From the NCBI RefSeq assembly GCF_029168945.1, contig NC_083605.1:74232969-74296968 (forward strand): DNA of 64,000 nt, in the 5' to 3' direction. Shown here one piece after another: positions 1-16,017 of this stretch. Position 1 is the first letter of the stretch. Each line of letters opens with the position of its first letter. Source of the DNA: Cannabis sativa (Eukaryota > Streptophyta > Magnoliopsida > Rosales > Cannabaceae). The notes beneath the pieces are model-generated. The model ran no database searches. It was not told the DNA's origin and was given only the letters and a program-made list of their open reading frames with translations. A program made the position numbers and the translations under genes.

Positions 1-3000
1 ATGCATTGGTAATAATTATTTTTAATTGTTATTTTCTTAATTACATTTTCATTTTTTTATATATAAATTTTTATTTATTAATAAATAAAAATAGGAATGG
101 CGAATTCGAACGAGTTTGCTCTGGAATTAGTTGACGCTTTGGGAAGAAGACGAAGATTGAAAGTTGACAAAATCAGCAAAGAAGAACTCTACGAGTTTTG
201 GTCACAAATTACCGATCAAAGTTTCGATTCCAGGCTTCAGATCTTCTTCGACATGTATGCATTAATTAATTTAATCATTATTACAAAACAAATTAAACTA
301 ATTCACTAATCTAATCTTTTTCAGTGATTACGTTTTTCTTAATTATTATATATATTTAAAATGCAAGCACTTATGCTCAACGACGTAGGGGCAAAACCGT
401 CTTTTCATATTTACTAATTATGTGTTTTTTCTTGTTATTGATGTTGAAGGGTGGACAAGAACGAAGATGGTAGAATTACTGAAGAAGAAGTAAAAGAGGT
501 AAATTAACTAATTATTATATTATAATAATTAACTAAGAAAAAAAAGAAAAAATTGTTGGACTTTTTTATTTTTTGAGATGATGTGTGACCTTACTCTTCA
601 TTAATTAGTGAGTATTTTTTAAGGCTGCTGCTTGATTAGTTATATTAATTAAATTAATGATTGTTGTATAATATGCATGAATTAGCCAACTTGCTTTCTC
701 ATTTAAATTATTTTATATTAAAAATAAATAATAATAAAAAGAAGTAAATATATATATTGAGCCGACCCTTCTTGCTAGAGTGACCAAAAGTGACACTGAG
801 AGTCTTTAATTTTTGCATAATCTTCTTCGATTATTATGTGACCATCTTTAATTTTAGTCTACGGTAGGCAAGGATTGGGTGACCTTAATCCATGAGTTTG
901 TAAAACTAACCACTCCCTCAAATATTATAATTATATTTTAATTGATAAAATAATTAATTAATTTTTTTTGTTGTTTTCTTGGTCTTATAATGTTTGCCAT
1001 GTTCTTAAGCATCTTTATCTATTATTAGATGTAATATTCAAGAGTTAGTGAACTAGGACTCTTGAACAGAGACCCTGGGCTTTAGACAGGTGGACACAGT
1101 GTTTTCTAATTTTACCCAAAAAGTTTTGTAGAAAATATTATGACGATTTTTTTAGTGGGGTTGGTGAGAGGGCCTTTTCGTAATATCATGCAATTGCTTC
1201 TTCATCTCTTATTTTCTTTCTTTTTTTTTTTTTTGAAAAATAAAAAATAAATCAAATTCTATTTTTTTTTTCTCTCATTTATATGTTATAATTTGGTATT
1301 TTTGTATATGAATAGATTATTATGGTAAGTGCTTCTGCAAACAAGTTAGCGAGATTGAAAGAACAGGCAGAAGAATATGCAGCTTTGATCATGGAAGAAT
1401 TAGACCCTGAAAGACTTGGCTACATTGAGGTAAGCTAACGTTAATTATTATTCGTTACCTCAATTTCTAACCATATTGGCAATAATTTTCTTTGGTGTGT
1501 AGTATAAGATTTACGTATATGGAATATTTTGTGAGAGAGAAAAAGACTTTGACTAAGGTTCACTACAGATTGACTTTGACTTTTTAGTTTTTACTATGCT
1601 CATTTTTTAGCTAGAAGAAAAAAAAATTATTAATTACTGTTTCAATTTTGTTTTGTTCGTGTTGTTGAACTGTGGAGGAAGGGATTTTTTCTACACGAAA
1701 AAGAAAATAACCATATAGTCTATATATATAGGAATTAGTCTAAGTTAATGACTTGATCAATAGGTAGTTGCTAATGAAATAAGATTTCCACTATATAATA
1801 CATTACATTAGAAGAACAAAAAGAAAAGCAACCTTTATTTCTTTCATTTCAATAATTAAAATAAGTAATAAATATGTGTAGTAGTTGAACAATTTTTTTC
1901 TTTTTTCTTTTTGTCTTCAATTTGTTAGCTAATTATCTTTTCTAGTGCACTTTTAGCTAGTTGTCCCAACAAATCATTTTGATAAGTTTCATATCATATT
2001 TGCTAGCTATTTGTAATTTGTATACACAATCATAAATATATAAATAATTGAAATATCGGTGCTAATAATTTGTGGCTTCGTTACTGACATCATTGATCTT
2101 GAGCATTCCGCCCCTTCATAATATTTGTATTCTTTTAATTGATCCACATTATAGATGACTATTTCAAACAAATATAGCTAGCTAAGAATTTCCTTGAATA
2201 TATATAATACTATATACGTGTGTGAACAATGACTACCGGAAAGGTATTATATTATATATACACATCATTTTAAATTATTTCAGATGTCAGCGTATATATA
2301 TATAATTTATAATATATAGTGCAAAATGTCGTGCCGATAATTAAGTAGAAACAGCTTATTACATTAATATTTAATTACTAAACCTTCATGATTGACCTTC
2401 TGAACGTATAATTTCTCTCAGCAAGTGTTTTTTTTTTCATCAGCTTAATCTATTTCTATGCTTGGCTTTCACTCCTACGTGCACGTAGGCACGCGCCGTG
2501 ATCTTATATTGAGTTGACAAATTGAAGATATTATTATTAAATGAACAACATTTTCATACCATGATTTATATTGTTTTTCACCATAGTAATTTTGTTTTTG
2601 TTTTACTCAGCTATGGCAATTGGAGACGCTTTTGCTACAAAAGGACACATACTTAAACTACAGCCAAGCGTTAAGCTACACGAGCCAAGCCTTGAGCCAG
2701 AATCTCCAAGGTCTCAGAAAGAGGAGCCGAATACGGAGACTGAGCACCAAAATGGTTTATTTTTTGCAAGAAAATTGGAAGAGAATTTGGGTTCTGATGC
2801 TTTGGGTTGGCATAATGGCTGGATTGTTCACATGGAAATTCTTACAGTACAAGGAGAAAAAGGCCTTTAACGTAATGGGTTACTGTCTCCTCACGGCTAA
2901 AGGAGCCGCCGAGACATTGAAGTTCAACATGGCACTTATACTATTGCCTGTCTGTAGAAATTTAATCACTTGGCTTAGGAATACAAAGATGGGTTACTTT

Positions 3001-6000
3001 GTGCCTTTTGACGACAACATCAACTTCCATAAGGTACGCATTATGCTTTATTTATACGTTTTTGTATTTGTTTTTTTTTGTTGAGTTTGGGGTCCTATCT
3101 TAAAAAATATCTATACATTATAGGTCAACGTTATATGGTCTTGATCATCTTTTTTAAACTAAAACTGCAACAATTTACGCGTTTTTGTTACACTTCATTG
3201 ATTAGGCAGCAAAAGTTGAAGACAATAAATACCTTTCACTCCCCTTTCTTTAATAAAATGAAAACAGAGAGTATTGATGTAGACGTGACGAAATGACAAT
3301 ATTCTTAATGCATGTTTTGGCAAAAACATTAAAATTTGGAGTTAAATACCATCCTAGCTAGCTACTAATGACATTTTAACATATGCCTGGAACCAGCATT
3401 TGGAATGGAACTGAAATTAGATTTCTTAAATTGGGTATTTTATTTATTTTCTATTTTTCTAAGTAAGCTATAGGAAATAGGAAATGGACAATTTCCGTTT
3501 GACGTGCTAACTTACCACTATTTTCCAGCCATAGAAGATAATGAAAATAAAAATAAAATAAAATAAAATACGTGGTGCCCGCCGCGAATATATATTATAG
3601 TGGAATGGTTTTTCTTGTCCTTTAGTGATCTTGAATTGCCTTTTAGCTAAAGAAAGTGGGGAAAAAAGATACAGAAGCATCTTCTTACGAAAGCCAAATC
3701 ACATTACTACGTAAACCATCGAAAATGAACAAGAGAGATTCTCTCTAAAAAGTAAATAAAGACAAACTTTACCATAAGAAAAAAAAAACAAATAACCAAG
3801 TCACAACCAAAGTATGTCCAAGCGTATATGCGTTCCAACTATGTAGATTCCCTGAGCTTCACACACGTAACATCTTATAATCTGATGTAGACTTTTGGGA
3901 CTTTGGATATACTTAATCAATTTTCTTGACTGATTAGTACTATGTCCTAATTGATCAGTTTTGTTTTGTTTTAATGATTTTTTTGTAGACAATTGCTTCA
4001 GCCATTGTAGTTGGTGTAATTCTCCATGTAGGGAACCATCTTGCATGTGATTTTCCAAGGCTGATAAGTTCATCAGAAGAGGCCTATAAAAACAATTTGA
4101 GTCTTGACTTTGGAAGTGATAAGCCCACTTACTTAGATCTTATTAAAGGAGTTGAGGGTGTGACTGGAATCCTTATGGTGACATGTATGACCATAGCATT
4201 CATACTTGCTACCCGATGGTTCAGGAGAAGCCTTGTTAAACTTCCCAAGCCATTTGATAGGCTGACTGGCTATAACGCCTTCTGGTATTCACATCACCTG
4301 TTTGTCATTGTCTATGTCTTGCTCATAATCCACGGAGTATTTCTCTATCTTGTACACAAATGGTACAAGAAAACGGTACATATATAACTTTGACACCATT
4401 ATTTCAATCTATATCTAAGTAGTGTAACAGTGTTGGTTCAATATATTTTAAATTTCATGTGTTTTTAATTGCAGACATGGATGTACTTATGTGTTCCGGT
4501 GTTACTATATGCTGGTGAGAGGACCCTCAGATTTTTCAGGTCCGGATTCTATAGCGTCCGTCTTTTGAAGGTAAAAGAATTATACTACATTTTATTGTTA
4601 TGGAATCTGGATACTTGTTGTCCTTAAAATTAAAGCTGCATTACTTTTGTTGTAACTTTTTCTTTTATTATTGTAAAATTTTAGGTTGCTATTTATCCTG
4701 GAAATGTTCTAACATTGCAAATGTCCAAGCCACCCCAATTCAAATACAAAAGTGGACAGTACATGTTTGTGCAGTGCCCAGCCATTTCTCCATTTGAGTG
4801 GTATATATGTCTCCACTAGCTTTCCTTTTCAGTAATTTTCCCTGAATTGGCCTTGTTAAACATCATTAATTGCTCTGTTATGTCTTGACTGAATTGATCA
4901 GAAAGTTAGAGGTGTAAATCCTCTCTGATTTTCTTTTTTCTCTATAGTTGTTACATTCAAATAAATTGTACAATTTATAATGCCATACTGTTGCTAGTTT
5001 ATTTGGTCCTACTCCTGCTAAATACTGTGCTATGATTTATAAACGTCAGGCATCCATTTTCAATTACCTCTGCTCCTGGTGATGACTACCTCAGTGTTCA
5101 CATACGTCAGCTGGGTGACTGGACACAAGAGCTGAAGAGGGTATTTTCTGCAGCATGTGAGGCTCCTGTAGCTGGAAAGAGTGGACTTCTAAGGGCTGAT
5201 GAAACGACAAAGAAAAGGTGGAAATTCACGAATCTTTTCTGCCTTTCATTTTGACTCTTGAGCACTATAATGCTGACTTAAATGTTCTGCATTTCAGTTT
5301 GCCAAAGCTATTAATTGATGGTCCCTATGGTGCTCCAGCACAAGATTATAGAAAATATGATGTCTTGTTGCTAGTTGGTCTTGGAATTGGTGCAACCCCT
5401 TTCATCAGTATCTTAAAAGATTTGCTCATCAATATCGTAAAAATGGAAGAACAAGCAGTAAGTAGCTTGTGCTATTATTAGTATTATTCATATCTAACTA
5501 TGCTTCATAAACTTGTGATTAAGTTTCCATTTTCTTCTCTCTTGTTAGGATTTAGCCTCTGATCTCAGCAGAACATCAGACCTAAGTGTGGGTAGTGCAG
5601 ATTCCACCACTCCCAACAGGGTTTCTCGAAAAAAGGCACTGAAGACCACGAATGCCTACTTCTATTGGGTAACTAGGGAGCAAGGCTCATTTGATTGGTT
5701 CAAAGGGGTAATGAATGAAGTTGCTGAGCTTGATCAAAGGGTATAATTTTTGTAATTTTCCCTATGCATTAAGAGATAATTATATTTTATTATTGGTAAC
5801 TAAATTACTATATGCTCTGAATTTTTCTTTTAGGGTGTTATTGAAATGCATAACTACTTGACAAGTGTGTATGAAGAAGGTGATGCTCGATCGGCTCTAA
5901 TTACTATGGTTCAAGCTCTGAACCACGCCAAGAATGGGGTCGACATTGTGTCAGGCACAAGGGTAGGATCTTTGATCTGTCATTTTCATAATATATTATA

Positions 6001-6541
6001 AGCATTTATCCTTAAAAATTATCACTGTTTCAATCCATGCGTAGAAAGAATTTTGGCCTTATTGTTTTACAAATATCACATGTTCTCTTTGGCACGCGGT
6101 TTTGTGTGCAAAAAAACAATCTTAAAAGAGACTTCTTTTCAAACCAGTGTGGTCCACTTATCTGATACCTTAACACAGAAATGAAAATTTGTAGCAATTT
6201 AAGTACACATTAAGTGTCTGCTGCTTAGGTACTTAGTATATTTATAACTAAGATTTCCCATTTTCAGGTGAGAACCCATTTTGCAAGGCCTAATTGGAAG
6301 AAAGTTTTCTCAAAAATGTGTTCCAAGCACTGTGGTGCTAGAATTGGTGAGTCAATTTTATCAAGCCATTATTAAATCACAGAAGATTTTAATCTCTTTT
6401 TTTATACTAATATTGATTGTTTTAATTTCAGGTGTGTTCTATTGTGGTGCTCCAGTTCTAGCCAAAGAACTTGGCAAACTTTGTTACGATTTCAATCAAA
6501 AAGGTACAACCAAGTTTGAATTTCATAAAGAGCATTTCTAG
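1..6541 (+). CDS. RBOH: Respiratory burst oxidase homologue (NADPH oxidase), 5'-truncated by window
   Basis: This plasma-membrane NADPH oxidase moves electrons from NADPH through FAD and two haems to apoplastic oxygen, making superoxide. Exons read as 1-8, 95-254, 450-498, 1316-1429, 2611-3033, 3989-4375, 4475-4570, 4685-4800, 5050-5217, 5298-5457, 5549-5740, 5834-5962, 6268-6346 and 6432-6541. All have GT-AG borders and compatible phases, giving 729 codons plus stop. In order: EF-hand region ([12 protein letters not shown] loop); ferric-reductase membrane domain with haem-ligand histidines ([16 protein letters not shown]); FAD motif HPFSIT; NADPH-binding motifs [22 protein letters not shown] and VFYCG; C-terminus FEFHKEHF. 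The ATG at 97 is internal: bases 1-8 end the previous exon and splice into ...CIGM.... The N-terminal regulatory part lies upstream. No lesion seen. The C-terminal exons recall the pollen RBOHH/RBOHJ clade; that assignment is from memory and tentative. Confidence 0.95.
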
Positions 6542-8280
6542 CCAAGCCTTCTCTCACATTTTATAGGCCTATTATGAGACTAAGCAATTTTGTAAACTTT
6601 AGATATATGAAATATTTGTACAGCCTTAGATGGGAAAAAGAAAAAATTACATATATTAATCATAAAAAATAAGTTAAACCGAGTCAAGCAGCAGAAAAAG
6701 TATCCTGGATTATATATATATATAGTGAGGTGGCTTGGCATTGTACATATGGCGAAAGATGGAGATGACACGTGTCAAGTAAAAGTAAATTGATACTGTT
6801 GTGGTACTCAAAGAGTGCGATACAGCTACAATATTTATATTTATACAAGTTTGACATAATTGATGAAGACAAGTATTGAATGGTAGACATTCATTGGTGG
6901 GTTAGGAAGAAGATAGTTGTTCTGTTACAAGGTGGGATATCTTTATATATATCTATAGCTTTTCTCAGAAATTATAATTAATTTATCTATTTTATTTCTT
7001 ATTTTGGTGCCCAATTTTTCTTCTTTTTTTTCTTTCTTTCTTTCTTCAAGTGGGGCCCAGGGAATCCTTCTAGAATGTAATGACGCAGACTACCACTTTC
7101 AATTATTTTTTATAGATATAATTGTTTAGAATAAATAATTGTTCTTTTCTGTAGATGAAGATGGTACTTTTTAGCTATGTTTTTTCTTTGGGGGACCTTT
7201 TTTGGACAGAGTGATATATAATATAGTGAACCACTGAACCTTACATTGTCCCTTAATTTTCTCCTTAATACAATATATAATATGTTTTTTCTTTTCATTC
7301 ATTACTCATGTCATATCTTTCTTTTGTCAAGATTATAACTTTATATTAAAAATAACTAAAATCTCAATTGGGACATAGAGAAAAGATTCACTAGCCAAAT
7401 CAATCGTTAGTACAAAACTTGTTTTCTCCCAAAAAGGAAAACACTTGATTGAAACCATCTTAATTTTGCTCTTTGAATCTCACTGTTGAAATTCCTTCAA
7501 CTCTGGTTGAAAAGCTTCCCTTTAATTCGCCAAGATAAAAATCCCTTTTATATATATATATATTCAAATCCTAAATTACCATTTTTGAACACCTTCAATC
7601 AAGAATCAAACCTCTGCAAAGAAAGAATAGCAGAGAAAAACTGCAAAGAGAATTAGATTGTCTACTAATTATGTCTGTTTTTAATAGAAGGAAATTATTT
7701 TTTAATGATTTTGGATCATTATTTATTAGATGATCTTGTAAATTTCTAAATTTAAATGATCATTATAGATTAAATATCCATGTTTTTCGAATGGATAAAT
7801 AATTTTGTAGTTAAACATTTTTTTTTGTTGTCTTTGAGATGCTTAGTATATTATTAGGCTGTTAAATATTTTTTTTTTATTATTATTCAATATACTTGTC
7901 CATTTCCCTTTTATTGCATGATTCTTCCTATTATTAATTCACAAACCCAACAACAATAGTCAACCAAAAAAAAAAACAGTCAAGATTTTTGTGAATGTGG
8001 ACTATTGAACTCAAAATGGTCATCATTTCCTTTTATTTTTATTTTCTATGTGGTCTGTATGGTCTATGTGGTCATCATTTTTTTTTTATTTTCTATGTGA
8101 TCTATGTGGTCTATGTATCTATTAACATAGATCACATACAAAATAAAAATAAAAATACATATATATAAAATTATGTGCATTGCAAGTATATATGCTTAAT
8201 TTTTTTAATTTATAAATAATTTCATTCAACTCAAAACAATACTATATAAATTGTTTCAATTCCAAAAAGGACCGAATATA
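6542..8280. other. Intergenic spacer downstream of RBOH
   Basis: No coding region is supported here. The first few hundred bases after the RBOH stop are probably its 3' UTR. The rest is AT-rich. Around 8040-8145 there are several imperfect copies of a CTATGTGGTC-like unit, ending in a small inverted repeat (TCTATGT ... ACATAGA). Confidence 0.6.
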
Positions 8281-8289
8281 TAGACTTAC

Positions 8290-9560
8290 AAAATGCTAAA
8301 GAAACCATTTCCTATTTTTCTTTGTAATCTTTTTATAACTACTAACTTTTGTAATTCTATTCTTACATTGAATCTCACCTCTGTATACACACTTCAACTC
8401 TTTGTATTTTTTGATTCCAAAAACTATCATTTCTACTTTCCATATTTGGTATACCAAACCAGCAACCATTGCACTCAAAACTTGTTTTCAAACATGAATA
8501 TTCTTGGTCGAGATATCCAACACAGCAAGGCAAGGAGCGGTTTGTCACTTACTATTCAATCCATTCATTTTTTAAATTGAGTAAAGAATCGGCGACTGAA
8601 AGTACACTCAAAAAATAGATGGCCAATCGATTCCAAAGCTGAACCACATAACGAACATGTTGAATCTTGACAGACTTGAAATGAAACTAACCTGTCTCTA
8701 GTTTGAAGATGATTTGGATTGCTAACCAAATTATAAAACTATGCTTTGGTACATTGTAGCGATTCCACAATTCTCATGCCATGCTACTTTGCTTTGTTTC
8801 GAACATAAAACCTCATATCCCATTTAGATGCTATAAACCCCTATTGTTAGTAACTGAAAGTTCGGCATTCCTTTATATTTCTCTTTGATTCAAACTATAT
8901 CTTGCCAATACTAACTTCCATTATAATAGGAGGTTTATAGCTCTACCAGTTAACCTTTTTGATGTAGATACTATGGATCCACTGAGCTCACAAGTTATTT
9001 TATTTTGAAGTAATTGTCCAAACATACTTGCCCAGAGCAGTAATATTCCTGTGTCTGAACCCTAAACTTTCCTCAAATTCGGGCCTACATAGCCTATCCC
9101 AAGCAACATAATTAGGACTATTTATTTCAGCTTCTCCTCTCCATATTTGACAAAATCATTGTTTGTGTCCAATAAAAATGGATAGTAAGAAGAACCAAGT
9201 TAATCAAGGTTACCCTTCCAGGAAATGATAAGTTTCTTGTTCTCTACACACAGATCTTTTGAACCATTTTCTCCATTAGAATTTCATATTTCGAAGCTAA
9301 AATTCTTCGAGCACAGATTGGTATGCCTAAGTATTTGAACGGTAAAACACTTCTACTGAACCCTGAAGCTTCCATAATTCTCTATACTTCTTCTTCCTTC
9401 ATTTTACTATAATATAATGCAGATTTCGAGTCATTAGGGAATAAACTCGAAATAGCTGAAAATAACTAGAAGCCTTATAGCATAAATAGATAGATTTGAA
9501 GTCACCATGACAGGACAATAGTACATCATTCGCAAAAAAAGATATGATTTAAATTCAATT
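8290..9560 (-). mobile_element. Decayed L1-type LINE, reverse transcriptase and zf-RVT region
   Basis: No long ORF survives, but the minus strand reads, with stops and frameshifts, as the C-terminal half of a plant LINE polyprotein. In order: YLFFANDVLLSCHGD at about 9490-9545 (the polymerase FADD box, second residue of the Asp pair changed to Asn); LPFKYLGIPI near 9330; SFPGRVTLINLV near 9200; FIIWLAIQ then DRLVSFQVCQDSTCSLCG near 8670-8740 (zinc-binding zf-RVT domain); SIGHLFFEC near 8600; and MVAGLVYQIWK near 8450. Order and spacing match L1-type elements. The altered catalytic Asp and many stops mean it is dead. The 5' half, poly(A) tail and target duplication were not found. Confidence 0.8.
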
Positions 9561-9712
9561 CAGAGCAATGATTTAATTTGAAAAAATTAGGGTTTTAATT
9601 CTACTGGAAGATTATATAATGGACATTTTTGTCTCTCGAGCTATGACATATGTATTATTGTGTCTCCTAAACTTTTTAGTATTTTACAAATAATCTCTAA
9701 ACTATTATCAGT

Positions 9713-10010
9713 ATTGTAAATTAGTCATTCTGTCAAGTTTTATCACATGTAGTAAATAAAATAATGATATAACTACTTAGCTAATTGTCGCATCAGCGCT
9801 CCATTTATAGTTTTACATTAAAAAAATAAAAATTATACATTTTTTAAAAAAATCATTAAACTAAAAATTAATTAATAATTAAAAAAATTACGTAAAATTA
9901 ATTACACAGGTGGAGTTGAAATGATATTGACGTGACAATTGGCTAAGTGACCATATTATCATTTTATTTGCTACGTGTGATAAAACTTGACAAAAAGATT
10001 AATTTACAAC
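9713..10010. mobile_element. MITE-like element with about 80-bp inverted repeats
   Basis: The left arm (about 9713-9795) and the right arm (about 9927-10010) are imperfect inverted repeats. Both contain GTCAAGTTTTATCACA followed by GTAG/CAAATAAAAT and CTTAGCYAATTGTC in matching order. The interior is AT-rich and non-coding. The outer ends and target duplication could not be fixed, so the superfamily is unknown. Confidence 0.7.
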
Positions 10011-10339
10011 TTAGTGAATGAAAAATTCAAGAAATATAATAATATATAAATCATAAAAATTTATATATATAAAGATTCTCAAAATATTCAAGTAAACTAA
10101 AAATTTGCCTACATAGTCAAGACATATTTTGAGGTCATGTAAAATAGCATAATGATTTAATAATATTATTATTATAGCAAAGAATTAAGAAAGTGTAGTC
10201 TCAAATAAATGATATACGACAGTCATCTAAATAAAACGACATATGGAGTCAACTCTATCTTCTAAAAGTCTTACGGCCGATTGATTATTTATCATAATGT
10301 ATTTGGAACAAGGAAGGAAATTACATCAAGGATCTTATG

Positions 10340-10340
<1 letters not shown>

Positions 10341-10370
<30 letters not shown>
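10341..10370. repeat. (TA)15 microsatellite
   Basis: An uninterrupted run of 15 TA units in the spacer upstream of the receptor-like kinase gene. Confidence 0.97.
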
Positions 10371-10374
<4 letters not shown>

Positions 10375-10611
10375 ACGCGTAAATTACTAATATATCATCA
10401 TGGAATTTCATCCATATTTTTTGTTTTACTAATTATATATATATTGATTATAATTACTACCCCAACACATATCACTCTCTACTCTCTATCTATAATAATT
10501 AATATTATTATAGTTTTTCTTTTTCATTGAAAAATAATAATTAAGAGTAAATTAATTTTTGTTAGCTATTCCTTTCATTCTTCTTCTTCTTCTATACCTG
10601 GATTTGTAAGC

Positions 10612-14620
<4,009 letters not shown>

Positions 14621-16017
14621 TTCTTCCTAAGTTCCTAGTATCATAAGAGATTGTAGTGTAGTTTTAATAGTCATTATTAGTTCCTTTTAATTTGTTATTC
14701 TTTATATAGGTCATTTATTTTGTTTATTTTTTAAATTATTTGGATTTTGTATTTGTATTGGTTAGCCAGCCGACTGCTCTTTTTTCTTATTTATACAATT
14801 TAATAAATTAGACAAATCGCTCTTTGCGTGTGGTTATATTTTATTTAGTAATACTTTAGCTATGAAAATATATCAAAGAAAGAGAAATGCTCACTTTGAA
14901 TAGTAATATGCTAAAAGACATTAATAATACTTAGCATTTTCAAATATGTCATATTGTTATTAGTAGCATTAAATATTGAGTCAAACATAACTTAATGTAA
15001 TAATTTTTATAAAATATCGTTAATCAATTGCAAGACGTCACCTCTAAATAGCACCACCGGAAGCAATGCTCCAAACAAGACCTATTAAATTCGCTCTTTG
15101 CTTACTTTTTATTTATTTATTTATAATTAGCACACAAACATTTCTCAATTTAGGGGAGGATTCAATTTCCAATTTGTTAAGTTGTTGTAGTATTACATTC
15201 CATGTTTTTCACTTTACAAAAGAAAATGGGTTGGATATCATATAAGTATTTCCCAAAAACAGATTGTGTTGCATGTTACAACAAACCAAAAAAATGTGCA
15301 AAAGTTGGGAGAACTAAATTTTACAATTAAATTAGGTAGGAAATTAAAGATAGAAATCTAAATAAATTTTGTAAAGTTTAGTTTTTTGCTTAGGTAGGAA
15401 ATTAAATTAGATAATTTTACAAGTACTGAAAAAAGAATTCAAAATAGTTAAGTTTTACAATTTTTGAAAATAAAAAATACCCTCTCACTATATTAGTAGA
15501 GTAATTTTTTTTTCATAAATATAAAGGAGGGGGCTACTAGTGTGACTCCTCTCTGCGCATTACCAAGAGAGCTCTAACCCCGCTTTGGAATATTTGCCAA
15601 GATCCAATTTGTGTAGTCTTTTACTCTTTTTCACCTATGATGGGTCGCGTCACTAAAATCACAGCGAACAACTAGTAGTGAATATCTTTTCTGGAGTAGA
15701 GAGTTTGAAAAATGAACTGCCACCAAAAGTTCATTTAAGACTCCTTCATTTTTTCCTAAATATAATATCAAACGAAAAGATGAATAGTGAGATTTTATAC
15801 ATGCAAACGTAAAAAAAATACCGATAACAAAAATTAACAATTAATGGAGTAACTTAAATCGCAATCAAAATTCCTATAGAAATTATCGAAGAAACCACTG
15901 AAACAAACTAAACTGTAAATTTAACAAAAAAAAAAAAGTTAAAAAAAATAATATATAATATAATTTTCATAATATTTAACTATCAATAAATAAATATACC
16001 TTAAGATTATGATCATA
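14621..16017. other. Intergenic spacer between CRK and NLR pseudogene
   Basis: AT-rich and non-coding. Apart from the 48-bp repeat at 14878-14925 I see no recognisable feature. Confidence 0.6.
14878..14925 (+). repeat. Dispersed repeat, copy 1 (matches 20566-20612)
   Basis: This segment, which contains AAATGCTCACTTTGAATAGT, recurs at 20566-20612 in the same orientation with essentially one mismatch. It is probably the end of a dispersed non-autonomous element; its full length could not be drawn. Confidence 0.8.

Noticed and set aside
6580..7298. Several 60-70 codon minus-strand ORFs after RBOH
   Set aside because: Overlap the RBOH 3' UTR and AT-rich spacer, and show no family features.
10297..10530. 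77-codon ORF upstream of the CRK
   Set aside because: Mostly a (TA)n microsatellite read as Tyr-Ile repeats.
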